Shown here: positions 1-13,984 of the stretch, piece after piece
Position numbering within the stretch: position 1 is the stretch's first letter
Layout of the letters: the number at the start of each line of letters is the position of its first letter
DNA from: Rhynochetos jubatus
Lineage: Eukaryota > Chordata > Aves > Eurypygiformes > Rhynochetidae
NCBI GenBank assembly: GCA_027574665.1
Contig: CM050655.1
Location: forward strand, 9,109,170 to 9,173,169
Direction of reading: 5' to 3'
Length of the DNA: 64,000 nucleotides
Translations under genes and position numbers: made by a program
Notes under the pieces: generated by a model
What the model saw: only the letters and a program-made list of their open reading frames with translations
Told to the model about the DNA's origin: nothing
Database searches by the model: none

Positions 1-3000
1 TCTCATAGCCACCAAGAATCAAATACTTGCGAGGACTAACCGCTATTTTACAAGGAATATCCTCAAGCCTTTCAGGTTCTTGGGGTTTTCAGCTCCTAGT
101 TTCCATTTTGCCACTAAGCGTATGACCCTAAACAAGCAACTGTCCCTGACACGATTCTATTTCCTCACTCCTCAAGGAGACCGCAAGTCTGAACTAGTGT
201 TTTTAAAACACTCTGAAGGAAAGTTTATAGCTGCAGCTTACAGAATTGCCTGCTACTCCTTTTTCATTTGACCAATAATACATTTTGTGCATCATTTTGC
301 TGTGTTGGCTTTCACTGAGAACTGTTTTACCCCAGAAAGTCTCCCTGAAAGCAATGGACTGGGTCCACATGCAAAGCTGGCTTACCCAAAGGATCAGGTC
401 CCAGCTGCATGCTTTATGCCTTAAGTGCTCCCAAAAAAAGCCCATGCAGCAGTGCATAGGCTAATGTGTATCTCAGAATTAAGAGCTCTGGATTCTGTTA
501 CTAGATGAGAAAATTCATCTAATTTCTAAACTTCACACATCTCTCCTGCTTATGGAACATCATGCAAAACTGCACGGTTGAATTAGCAGCTTATTAATGG
601 GCACAAAATGAGGATTTGTCACCAATGTAATGCAACTCTCGAACTTCTATAAGAACTCACAACATTCAGCACTTTGTATAGCTTCCGAGTGTCCTGGTTT
701 TGTTTTTAAAGCATTAATTTGGACAGACAATGAGAATTCAATGAGATCTACTTTCTTCTCACAGCAGTTATTCAGTTCAACTGAATTCAATTAAGCTACA
801 ACTGTTTATGCCAGTGTAGTTAGGAGGAGAATCTAGCCTGATAAGGTACAACATGACTTTAAGATGTAGTGCTTAGGCTGCACTGTAAAATATGGTTGCA
901 GCATGAGGTGCAGGTAGCATTGCTTTCCCAGCCTGCCAATCTTGCCAACTCTGAACAGCCAAGAAAAAAAAAAAAATACAATTGTTTGAAGACTTCAGAA
1001 TTCCTTATTGACCTCCATAATCAGCAAAACTGGATTTTATACCAGAATGGAAATTAACGGTCCTGCCAACTTTATTTTATTGATGTTCTATGCTTTTGCA
1101 CAATACACGGGTCCCCACTGGCCTGGAAAATTCTGGTGGCTTCTTACTGAAAGCAGGCTCCATTTATATTAAAACTACAAAGACATATGCCACTGCATGC
1201 ACTTGGGAAGATGTTGTGTTGCATATATTATTAGCTTCAGAACCATACCATGAAAATTTTGCCTTACAACAACAGGAATTACACTTAGGATAACTAAAAC
1301 CATGCAGTTTGAAAACAGCATGTTTCTCTTGTTGCTTGAGCAATAAATTACTCCTGGAACCTGGGCACAAGTTTGCCCAGAGGTACTAATCAAAACGGAT
1401 TCTGTGCAGAAGTTATGCCAGAGTGCCACAGGAAGAAAATTTTATTTCTAGAAGAAGCTAACAGAAGAATAAAAAGGAGAGCAGTTTTGATGTTTGTCTG
1501 GTCAGGTAATTTGAAATGTTTTGTTCCACCAGAAACAGAACATTAAGCTTTCATTCCCTATCAGATCTTTCCTTGCCTTACATATAAAATGGATTTTTAT
1601 AGTTCTTTTAGGGAATCATTTAAATGAATAGTTGCAGTCCCTACCCCCACTTACATGTGTTTTCCCAAAGTTTCTGCTCATCAAATCTAAACATGGAGAC
1701 AGCTTTGGTTATGCACAAATGGGTTTTTTCTGACCCCAATTTCAAAAGTCTACTCTCTAGGGAAAAAGTTTCATCTGCTATGAATCCTTTAATATACTTG
1801 TGCAGATTGTGAAGATGACCAGCTATTAGTGGTGACACTAATTTGTCACACTGTAGGTAGGCAAGCAAAGATGAGCACTTATTATTGGACAGTAAGATTA
1901 TTTTGTTAAAACCCGAATAGACAAAAAGGGAGACTCCATCCCAAAATTCTTAGTCTGATAAACAAAATGGAAACAAGGAAAAAGGATTATTTTATATGGG
2001 GAACTGATCTCAGTAAACTTGCACATTGCAGAGGGCCAGATTCACGGTGCAGCCAGAAACTCCCCAAGATCCAGCTTAGTGTTTCAGCCAAGTCTCTCTG
2101 TTCACTATGGTCTAAAGACCAACTTAGCATATAAGTTTACATCATACAATTTATGGGTTTTGCCAGCAGTAAACCAATTTCTCGTAGATTCACCTCTGAA
2201 AGAAAAATTACATAATGTATCCTTGGAATTCCTCCTTTCTCATACAACCTTAAAAACAAATATTGACACTGAAAGCAAAGTTTAGCCCAGTTTCCTTAAT
2301 GTTTTTATAGGCTTTTCCCATGAGACTCAATTCTCCCTGCTTTGCCCTCCCCTGGAGAAGTTCTTCAAATAACCTGGGGCAGAAAAGGAAAAAACCCATC
2401 CTAACTGTGAGATGTTGCTTCACAAACTAGCTGTTGTAACTGTGTAGCTCTGAAAAGCCACTCCAATACATGCTTATGGTTACCTCAGACAGCAGAGTTT
2501 AGAAAGAAATGAGCTCTTTGCCAACACATTTCCCATTCAAAGCATTTCACAAGTATTAGCTAAACAACCCTTCTAACGTGCCCACAAGACAAGTCATAAA
2601 TGGTCTTTGCAGACAGAGGTAGGAGACAGGATCTATCTGACTTGCCAGGGGCCCCTAGGAAAACAAGCTTCAAACCCCGACATAAACTCCACATTTCCCG
2701 TTTCCATTCAACAGGACCCCATTAGTAATTTCTTTAGACTTACAAAAGATTCATATATTTTTTGGTGGGTTAGCAGGGGATTAAGGTATGACAATCAATA
2801 CACAGAGACCACCTCTCATCCACGTTTTGGTAACACAGTTCTCACTCAAACATCCTCGCCCCGGCCCAGGCAGGGTGGTCGCACTCCCACTCGGCCTGCC
2901 GAAACCGGCCAGCCTGGCCCAGGCACACACACGCAAACCCAGGCGAGATGTCACCTGATGGCTCAGCACAGTTTTGAGATACACCGTGGTGGTAGCGTTA

Positions 3001-5100
3001 ACACAGCACAGAGGCACTTACAAATCCAGCCGCTTTAGGGCGGTTTTTAGGTGTGTTTATTCCAGCCCTGAATTACGCAAAGCCTGCATCACAGCCCAGA
3101 TTCCTTTGAGAGTCAGCGGTCAGGTTCAGAGGCTGAACTTGCAGGCAAATCGTGCTCGTCTTTGTAGAAGCAATTATTCTGCATTGACAGACACAAATTT
3201 TCAATTATGGGGGTTGAAATTATGGCACGGCCCCCACTGGGCTTACGACAGTTCCATACTGTCTCATTGCAAGAATTGAAATTTATAGAGAAGACAGAAA
3301 TAAAAGGTGACAAAGACTGCACATTTTCCCTTAAAATATAAATTATTCAGTAATACTAAAAACACATGAGCAGCAGTCCAGGTTCCCACAATTCTGTGGC
3401 ACTCTGGTCTTTGGCAGTTTCCATTGAATTCAATGACAAGAGGCTAAAAAGTCTTCCTGACAGTCTGCTGGTTTGTTTGGGGTTTTACTCTTTTTTTTTT
3501 TTGGTGTGTGAGATGGTTGTTGCTTTAATAAAAAATGCAACAGTCAAGCAAATGTGAAAAACTAACCGCACAATAGCACAGAACACATTAAAAATGGAAA
3601 AAAAAAAAAAAATCAATTTTTTGTTTTACAACAGCGTGTCTTGGGAACACTAATAATAGGTGCCTCTTTTCTCTCCGAGAATGACTTTTTCCCTTCATCG
3701 CACATGACCTGATGCAGGGCTTGTCTAACTGCAGTATCTAAATTCAAAGCAAGTAAGAAAAGGGACCTTTGTCTGCTGTTTTAAAAGCAGGAATTCTGAC
3801 TGGAGAAGGGATGATTAAAATGCTCTGTGTGGCAACGATAGACAAGTGACCGTCTCCCTGACAACAACGATAATGCTCATATGAATAAAATCCTGTGTTT
3901 ACACAAAAGTCTGGAGGTTCAGGTCCTAGAAATGTCAAAAGCAGCTGAGCCTGGCATATCATATAGTATTGTTATTGATTTCTTAATTATCAGGCATAAA
4001 ACACATTGATATTTGGTTTATTCTATTTATAGTTGAGTTTTCTCTTTTTCTGTTGCTATCTCAGAGAAATACACTTCTAGAACTGTGGCTCTCACAGCAT
4101 CATTTTTTCCAGTACGTGCTGTTAAATTCACGTTCTGATACAGATATTGCTTTGCAATTTCTTAACCGATTCATTACATTAAGGAAGAATATTATTTGGT
4201 TTTCTTTATTGCCACAGGGTATATTTATATCAATTAATTGCATTAGATGTTCATATAATTTCCTCTCATTTCTGGAAAAAACATACAAAGTTAATGTTGC
4301 GTAACTTTGGGGAAACGATGCCATTAGGCCCTTTTGAAGAACTCCGACAGGAAAGGTGCTTCGTTTCTGTGGAAATATGGGCTTAGGCTTCACAGCAAAT
4401 TGCTTTTTTCAAACTTTAAATCAAACAGCAAGCATCCGTAGCTTCCTTATGGCAAAGAAAGTACATGCTTGTGAGCTGTAATCAATAGATCAGCACCGGT
4501 TCCCTGAACTGAAATATATCAATTTCAGATGAACTGCAATCCAGAGGCTTCCCAGGCTTCATGGCCCCCATCCATCTCTCACATCTACTGTGCATGCGCT
4601 GAGGATGATGAAATTATCCGGTGTTTCAGGGTGAGTGTAGGGGGTGGCCCCATTGCAGTGGGCAGGTATTCATGAAAGAGAATGCATGGGGCTGGGCAGC
4701 TGCAGCCTGCTGAGCACTGGATAGCAACATGTCCTGCAAAGCTAAGATGTCAAGCAGCTGGAGCAAGGTCTCCCATTTCTTCCAAGAGTAGCCTAACCAC
4801 TGCGGAGAGTCAGGCTCTCTTTACAGCTTGGCTTGCATCTCCCTGTAGTTTTTATAAAAATCAGAAACAACAACGCAGAAAACATTTTTTCTCCCCTGAG
4901 TCTCCCCACACGCTGCACTGACTGATAAGATGCAAGCCAGATGCTGTGCGGAGACTCCCCCAGGACCAAGCACAGACAGAGGGACTCTCTCTAATCCCAC
5001 CACTTTGACAGTTCCTGCTCCCATCCCTACCTCTGCCAGCCTACCTGCGGCGATAAGCAGCACGACACCCAACTCCCATAGTGAAATGAGCAGGAGACCT
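1..5100. other. Intergenic DNA, no gene recognised
   Basis: The stretch has only short, overlapping open frames on both strands that match no family I know. It contains small homopolymers, such as A-runs near 969-981 and 3598-3613 and a T-run near 3491-3501. The segment 2840-2950 is locally GC-rich but short. I see no splice-bounded exon, RNA gene or recent repeat. Confidence 0.6.
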
Positions 5101-5340
5101 TACTGTACGGTAGAGTCATAACCGGTTTCCGCAGCCTAGCTTTCAGGAGCGTGCCCAGGGCAAGACAAGCAGCCGCAGGGCTGGCATAGCTGCCCTTGCA
5201 GCAGGCACAGTGCTGCCGGCACAGCTGCGAGGCTGCTCCCAGCGCCGCTCGACCCAGGCGATTTCTGGGAGCTCTGCAGTGCCGTGAGACCGGGCAGCCC
5301 TCAGGGCACTGCGCTGAGCCCGGGACAGTGTTGACATGTG
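5101..5340. promoter_or_regulatory. Small CpG-dense segment
   Basis: Counting by hand, the 240 bases hold about 155 G+C (65%) and 15 CpG dinucleotides, with an observed/expected ratio near 0.6. This is at the threshold used for CpG islands and stands out from the CpG-poor DNA around it. No TATA box, first exon or known gene start is evident on either strand. It could be a small enhancer or a non-coding RNA promoter, or an old GC-rich repeat that I do not recognise. Confidence 0.35.
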
Positions 5341-8300
5341 CAGAACTGCACGGAAAAAGGTCTTCATCTTTGTATAGGCAAGGTGGATGTAAACCAGGCT
5401 TACGTAACATGATGTACAACAAGCTACCCCAATCTTTCTTCTTGCTTTTACAAATCAGATGTCAGCAAACTGTTCCTAGAGGCCAGCGTCTTGCTTGTGA
5501 AATCACACATCATTTTCTTCCATCCACAACGGCGTTTGTTATATACACACAAACTCAAAAGCCGAGGCAGAAGCAGCCTGACTCAAGATCACATGCACGA
5601 GGACTTCCCATACACTCATGCCACCAAAACCCCCAGCACAGAAAATGACCTAAGCGGGAGGGTTGGCCAATGTCAGCTACAAGTGCTGGCTGCACAACGG
5701 TGCTGGGGGCTGCAGGGCAGCCACTGCTGGACACTCGCTGCCGCCCAGACCTGTTCTCCACGCCTCGCATGCAGGCAAGTTCGCTGCCCTTACAAAAGTG
5801 CCTGCATCTCCAGTCCCCCAGCGGCTGGCGACAGCGCAGAGGAAGTTATTCATATGGCATCGACTGTCATTTTAACAGGCCACTTATCACAGCCGTGCTA
5901 CTCGTGTCTGCTCTAGTAGCATTCCTGTGCATAACTGTTGTGAGCACTGAGCACAGGAAAGGTGACTCCCTACACGCAAATCATCTTTCACAAATTACGG
6001 TCTATTTTCCTTTAGTTACAGCGTGATGAAAGGAACCCCCGCATCTGCAAACACACTGCTCAATTTTCAGATACAGCTTTGATAGCAAAAGAAAAGTAAT
6101 TAGTAGTGTGGTCCCTGGCAACCTGACAATAACCATTTGAGAGGTTTAATTTGAATACTTGCTTCCAGAGTATCTATTCAGAAAACACTAGTTTAATTTC
6201 TAGGGGATTACCAGAAGATAGCAAGCTAAACAGTTTCCTGCCTTTGTTATGGAAAGGCAGTCCAATTAAGAAAGAACTTTTAGTAAGAATAACAGATCAT
6301 ACTTTAAATAAAGTTCAGTTTTAAAATATTTGATAGAAGCAACAGTAATATATAATAATTGAATGAAATGAAGTTAAAACTTACAGTAGCATAACAGACT
6401 ATATCAAAAGATATTTATAGCATATGTTTGCTCTTGTAGCTGATATTTTCAATTGATTTTAGGATAACTACTACTGCTTTTAAATCTGTGCATAACTGGG
6501 CTTTACACCGGGCTTTGGCAATGCATCAGTGCAACTTGCTATAGGAATCTCTTTCCCAAAAAGCTGGAAATGGAGACCACAATGCTTTCAACATTTGTCT
6601 CTTCTACCTTTGGGCTATAAATTGCAGCATCACTTTCTAGTCCTCTAGCCTTCCCACCCAGGAAGCAGGCTCATCTCACTGGGATGGACAGTCAAGACAA
6701 AGCCAAAGCAAATGCTTCAGGCTGGATTTTTTTTTTTTTCATAAAAGCATTTATCAAGTAATTTTGAAGGCTGAATTCATTATAACCACCTGTTCAGAGA
6801 TAATTCGCAATAAACAGAGGAAAACAAGTCTAATGGATTGTTTACTATGAATTGTTTGCCAGGTTGCGGGCACACTCGCAGCAGTCCTTGCGTGTTTGCC
6901 TGTGCTGAGTGCTTTGTGAAATGCAGCCAGGGCTGCAGAGTTGACAGGGGTGGATGCTGTGTTGCCTAATTTCACAGCAAAGGGCTACTGAAGTACAGCC
7001 ACTGGAAGTTTTCCCATGTATTTCAAAGGCTGGCAGGGCTGTTACTCAGTGTGAACCGTGACACAACCAAAGGCTGTACTGCTGCAGACCTATTAACATT
7101 AAGTAGATTGGTCCCTTGAGCATAAAAGGTTCTTCAGTAAGCAATGAACGTTTTTCAAACACAAGAACTGCTGCACCTACCCATCCTTTAAAAGAAAAAA
7201 ATAAAGTCCTCAATTTTTCTAAGCCGTGAATAGCCATCAAGTTTTATCCCATTATGCTCCTTGTTCCGCAGCTGACAAACACTTCATTTAAAATTATCAT
7301 TTGCCCAACATTTTTTAATTTATTATTTTTGTGAAGGTTAGAAATTGTGATTTTATTTCCATTTTAGATTTGTAACTACTTTATACCTATGTTTTCCTCA
7401 TTACAGCTTTTTTTTGTGAATGAAGATAGTTTTCCATAGTGTTTCTTTCCCTAATTCATCTAACGGAAAGTGATCACAGATGAAGATGTTTTATTTTGGC
7501 AGGGAAGGATTTGCTCAGTCTATTTGTCTTAATATTGGATGTAGGGTTTAAGCATTGGTAAAAGGCCGTCTTTTTTTGAGCCAAAGAGCAAACGTCATTT
7601 CAGGGAATTAAACATCTCTGTTAGAGGCTATGAAGACACCATGACCAAATATGTAGACTGGATCTACATCTTTCTACATTCCTTTGCATTTCTCACGAGC
7701 AGCATATTTAGATTCTGTCCCTCTTTCCAGGCAACAAAAAGGATGACAGTGAAAGATCAGCCTCTCATCACCACTAACATTCCATTTCCAAACATTCTTG
7801 GTTAAGACTGCTCTTTTCAAATCAGGTTTTTGCAGAGTGACAGAGAATTGCTCTATTTTCTCTGCTCCAGTGAAGAACAGGCCTGTGTTAATTTATCTGG
7901 AATAAACACGCACACAGCCCACATTGTCCTCTGATAACGCTGTTTACAGTTGTTGGCCCCGTCCGCGGTGCCGTAGATGTGGACTGACAGATGTATGGAG
8001 TGTTAGAAAGGACTATCTTGGCTAGCAGCATGAAGTAGCTATCACTCTTTGTCTCAGTGCTACTTTCATTAGGTCTTATTCATGTGCCCCTGAGAGTGAG
8101 AGAGTCAAAGTCATCTGCCCACTGGTTATTATACTGTTGCACAAAGGGGTTCTTCAGCCTAGAACAGGAGACTGAAAACAAGCCTGCTGATAAATTATTG
8201 TGACCCCTCCTATTCCTATTTAGAATTCCTGCAGCTGTCTGAAGCTGAAGTTAACACCCCCATCTGCACATACCCAGGGTGTTTTTACGCCCGTAAACAG

Positions 8301-11300
8301 AACACAAGCTGCATGCATGGAGATCACATATCAAGAAATTCAAGCAAGTCCTAAGCTATCTCAAATAGCTTCTTCAAGTACTGAAAATTTCTTTTAACCA
8401 CATGTAAAACAGTAGTACATGTTAGGCACAGTTTCTCCCCCCAGGTTGGTATCACAAGGCTGAACACATTATTGGGCTCAAGTTTTTATGTTAGCGGAAG
8501 ATTATGTCAGAACAGATACAGAAAAGTACTTTAGTTAATTGTCATCAATGGGAAGACACTGTTAATCAGCATACATCTTGCCTCACGGACTTTTCCTGTA
8601 TGCCTCAAACCCTAGAATTACTGTACCAATAGATGCACAACATCTCCTATGGTCTGGAATATAAATATAGTCACCTTCAGATGTGTACTAGGAACAGCAG
8701 GAAATCAGTAGCTTCCTGGTTAACAGAAAATGAGTATCTACTGCAGTTATTAATATTTGTTAGAAACAAAAATACATAACACCCACCAAATGGAAATACT
8801 TCCACTGTTATTGGAGCAGCTACCACAGAGTAACCGACTGTTATATTAGAAACTACATTGACTTTCAAAGTAATATTTGCTGCTGATATAAATCTTTCCT
8901 GTTTGACATGATTCGAAATGTTTTCTCACATGCAGATCCCTTCAGCGAGGAAGGCAAAAATCAAACACGCATTACAACGTCAGTGATAACTAGTCAGGCA
9001 CAGCAACGCTGATGAACAGCGGGCAGGTTTCACAGGCTGCATTAATAAAGCAGGCAATTATTCCTTTCTCGTCAATGCTGGTAAATGCCTCCGTTGGAAT
9101 AATGAGTATGGTCTGGAGCCCGATACTCACTTTTTTTTCCTTGGAGGTTGGGGAAATCTTTGTGGAAAGCTTTAAATGAGGTCACGTGAATGTTTCTCAG
9201 GGGTGAAACAGATGAACTTGGTCTTGCCTGAGAGCTGGACTGAAGATTTTCCAGAGGTCCCTCCCAGTCCTATATAACACTACTTCTGTCTGTGAATATT
9301 AAGGATAGTGCTCCTGGTTAAAAATATAACAATAATAATTGTAAGAGAGAATGCCAAAATTAAACCAGAAAGCTGCTGCTGCTGCACTAATGGATTTTTG
9401 TGCATTGACTTAATGCTGGTATTAATGACTACGTTAAGCCTTTTTCCAAAAATTTGTGTTTTACAATTTATAAATGGCCTAAACATGCTTAAATGTTCTT
9501 AGATTTTCAGATCAAAAAAACCTGTCTCCTCACTACAACCTCCATCTAATGATGCAGATAATTTTCCAGACCTTAATTATGAGATGACAGCCACATCCTT
9601 CCTGAAAACAAAGGACTTTCAGAGGAAAAGAGCAAACATCTTGCTTATCCCACTGGTGTTTTATCTCTGCACTAAGGGCCCTTCTCTTTAGAGCTAATTG
9701 CATATAAATGGTTTTGGCAGAAATGGATGCTCTCTCTACCTTGGGAGAGAACGATTTCTACAGGAGTTTACGCACTAGCAGAGAGCAAGTTTGCCAGCGT
9801 AACCAGAAATGGGGGCTGACAGCTCTGCATCCCAGGGAGCACACGACCTCACGCACGCAGGCCTGCTGACGGCTTTTCTGGGTCCTAGGAGAGCCCCAGC
9901 TTGCCCTGCTCTGATCATGCTGCAGCATCGGAGCAGAAGCCAGGCTGAAAGCACCTTTGCTGAACAGACCTTGACACTGGAGCAGCTGTAAGCGGTGAAG
10001 ATGATTCATATCTTGCCTTCGGGGTTTTACAGACACAGCTCCAGCACTCAGCCAGGGCAGTACAGGCACAAACCAAGCTCTGACGATGTCTAAATGCACC
10101 CTCCCTGCCAGCACCTCAGCCTGATCCAATTAACAGGTATAGGACACACTGAGTCTAATTTCCTTACGCAGATCTGTCATCCAGCTCCTCATAAACAAGC
10201 TCCCCTTTAAAGTGGCATTAACTCAGCCCACGCATCATTAGACTTGGAGTTATAGCCCACGAGCACTGGCGAGTACTTTATTTTCCACGTTGACCTACGT
10301 GTGGGTTTCAGGCTATCAGGTACCAAACCCAAAGCAGCATAAGGAGTATACAGTTATTCAAACCTATTAATCTCAGCAAGCAGTGCTAATTACCTACAGA
10401 GGAAATGAATAGTCTAAGAAATTTTACAGTCTAAGGACCTTGCCTTTGGGATCTCTTTAACTACCTTTACCTGTCAGTTTTTCCCTGATGCAACATCAAC
10501 TTCAAACAGAAAAGTAAACACACAGAATGGAGACAAATATGTGTGGATACAGGCTGTGGTTTACTCCTGGAAAGCAAGTGTGCCTTGCTGAGACACAGGC
10601 TCTTGGCTGCACCTCCTGCTTCAGGAAGGACCCATAGTTGGCAAGAGGCAGGAGGACAACAGATCTCGTCTTAGGGGCGAAGTGGTATCAGCCACAGGAC
10701 AGAGGAATGACTCCTACAAGGCAATATAAGTCAGGACCTGTGAACACCCAGCCTAAACAAAGTACACAGTGTGCCCCGCAGCTGAGCAGCGGAGGGAAGA
10801 GGCTGGGCTGCCTTGGAGGAAAGGTGGCTCATCCTTGCCCTCACAGCAGCACCAACAGAGTTCCAATTTCTCAGCAACGAGGCTGCAGAGAGCTCAGCCT
10901 CCCTGCGCCTGTACAGTGTGTGTGGCCACAGTGTCTGCACAGGTGCTCCTTGGAGGAGACGAGGTATGCTTGAGGTCCCTTAGACCATGAGCCAAAACAA
11001 TTCTTCTGGCTCATATCTGTGATCCCTCCTGCATCCAGAGTCCTACAAACAAACCAGAGATGCACCTGCTCACGTTGGCTGCCCTGCTTCCCAGGGCTGT
11101 GGGCAGGCTGCTCGTTTCACAGGGGAGCTTGCACAGAGGTCTAAGATCTCTGGCTATGAAATCATCCATATTAAAATTCTACCAGTAGAAAAAAGCTGAG
11201 TGGGAGGCTTGCTATCACACATTTATCAAGAGGAGAGGTTTGAAATGAAATAAAAGGAAATTTCTGGATAAAGCAAAAGACATCACCATCTTCTAGGAGG

Positions 11301-13984
11301 TCGGAAAGTACAGTATGTAGTGACCAAGTGGAAAGGACTCCACTGATTCTGTTGCACTTATTGCTCAGCTTCTGAAATCCTAAAACAGTTTTAATGGAGC
11401 TTTCCTCCAGCTGATGGCCATCCTGCCTAAAGGACAAAGCAGATTTCACCTTCTTTACCACACCCAGCACCCATTTGCCAGAGGAAAGTCTCTACTGTAC
11501 TTCCCCTGCAAAGAGCTGTGGCAGTGCTGGGTGCACCTGCCCCACCACAGTGGCCTGGGGTGGTCCCCCTTCATCTGAAACACAAACACAGAGAATATGA
11601 GATGGGGTGGATGAAACCTGCAGGAGGAAAAAGGCTCAGGAAGATGAGGGGTCCTACAGCACAGTTTGTACCTAGCAAAGTCTGCACCCCAGAAATGCTG
11701 CTAGCTTTTCTTTCCACCAGCCCTCAGGGGAGGGCTGGCCAGGGGCAGCTCAGCTGCAGACGTTAAAGGATGAGATTTCCCACCCCTCTGTCCCTTCTCC
11801 AGAAGGGGCAAGGATGCTTTGTAGACATGATGAATACAGCGAGCTTTGCTAGCCACTGCTCCAGCCTGAAAATTAAACCAAACTTTTATTATCTACCAGG
11901 AAAGATAAAATCCATCAAGGCTGGCAAATGATATGCTGAAGTAGGGGGAGGTTTTTGTTAGAATCCAGCGCGCACTACCACAGCCCTCCTAGTGCCCACT
12001 GAGCAGAAGTGGCCTAAGATATTCCAGATACTTTTTTCAAAAGCCTGCTATGCTCAGTGTGAGAGATTTCTGCTTATAAAGAACCCAAAATCCAGCATTT
12101 CCTATATAAAAGCAATGAAGAGCACAAATTCCAATTCTTCGTACTATTTTTCTGGACCTGCAGCTGCTTTGACACTGTTGCTGGGAGGTGTAATTCACAG
12201 TCATCCCAGACCAAAAAAAATGAGCCCAAACCTCACGAATCAATAGTGATGCCTTGATGCTCTACACCTTTCTAGGTGTTTCACAGGGATCCCTACATGA
12301 AACAGCAAAAAGGCGAAACGTACAGTTAATACATCCCCCGTGAAGTGTGGCCCAGGCTACAGCTTTGGGGAGTTATGATGATTGCAGCAATCGAGCTCAG
12401 TGAAGGCTTTCGTGTTGAGCACGCTGCATCTTCTCCAGGGAGCTTCCTTTACAACACTTATAAATGAGAAAACAAGATAACTTTAGACTGCACAGCTGCA
12501 GGGTGCAGGAGGAAAGCGATAAAATAACACTGAATTAATCCATTCATTCAAAGGCCACTGAATTGTAATGCATGGATTTAATGAGGTTGGACTCTAAATA
12601 GCTAACAAGTGAAAAAAAAACCTTATTACCCCTTCACACCCCATACCCAGCCCCCTCTGCTAATCTCCCAGCAACATTTGCAGGCAAGGCTTCCCACTTT
12701 ATGTAGGTCAGCGCCTACTCTAAAATTCATCTGTCTTAGTGAAAATAGAGGGCAGGCACTGGAGACACATACCCTTACCCCAGCTCTTCAGAACCACATA
12801 GCTCAAGATTGTTTTGGTTTTTTCCTGGTGCTCTGCATTTTGCGCCCCCTCCCCCCTGAAGCTGGAGTGCGGCTGCACTACGCAGGTCAGCTAATGCTCA
12901 GCCTGAAAGCCATGCACAGGTTCTTACAGCCACGCTGCAGCACTTTAGGGATGCTGGGATGAACTGGGAACTCACAGACATATAATCATAAAAAAATATT
13001 AGCAGTGCATATGTTGTAACCTTAATCAGGTAAAGAGTAGCACACCATATTTTACTAAGACACTGATGTACAGTAATATTTTCAGGTACTGGGAGAACAT
13101 TGAATGGAGTCAATTTTTAGGTAATAACATCCCATTCCTGCCACAAACTCCTGGATGCAGGCTGTGGTTAACTTTGCCCCCGGCCAGGTACGCAGCAGCC
13201 GCTGGGGACCCGCAGAGCCAGAGGCACCTCAGATCCAGCCATTCCTCCCCACCCGCAGTCATACTCCTCCTCACCTGCCTGGGCAGAAAGCATCTGTTCC
13301 CGCAAAAATCCAAGGTGGTCTCCCTCCCTGAGGAAGGGGAGGACCATCACAGGTGACAAATAGGTGACATGACATTTATAGCATGAGGCACTAATTTTTC
13401 AGGCTGATCAACTGGGGATAAGAAACTAAACAGAAAGTGGGAGAATAAACTTGATTTTGTTGCACAAAGGATTTGGTATTATCACACTTCAGGTCACAGA
13501 CACGTCTCACAAGACTGCTAAAGCTACTGCATCAGGATAGATGCGCAGCGGTTGCACAGAGTGCAGACAGGGGCTCTTCATCATGTCGCTGCACTGCTGA
13601 GTCAAAGCCGGAGCTTTGATTCACCACAATGCACTCGTGCAGTGCTGGCACTGGCTGCTCTCAAGCAACAAAACTCTGCAGGAAAAGCTATAGCAACATA
13701 CAGTGCTCTGGACAGGTTTCTGAGTAATTGCAATTCCCCTGGCTTTTCAAACAGATCATTTAATCTTCATTTTTGTCTTGTGCAGGCTTATAAAGGTAGC
13801 TGATTTCAGTTTGAGCACAGTGACTTTCACACAAAGTGAAGCACCTATAATCTGCTGACATGAAAAACGTTGATATAAACAGATGATTCCATGCATACAG
13901 TGAGTTTATTTAGATAAGAATTGGTACTCATATATATATCATGATATGATAGTTTTCTCTACTGGCAGTACGATTCTTTCCAAG
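5341..13984. other. Intergenic DNA, no gene recognised
   Basis: The stretch alternates AT-rich and mixed composition. A T-run lies near 6728-6739. A short palindromic patch at 10287-10306 (CCACGT, then TGACCT, then ACGTGTGG) combines an E-box-like and a nuclear-receptor-like half-site. I find no convincing exon, RNA gene or dated repeat. Confidence 0.55.

Noticed and set aside
1-100. Possible exon at the left edge on either strand
   Set aside because: Neither strand gives a recognisable peptide or plausible splice sites.
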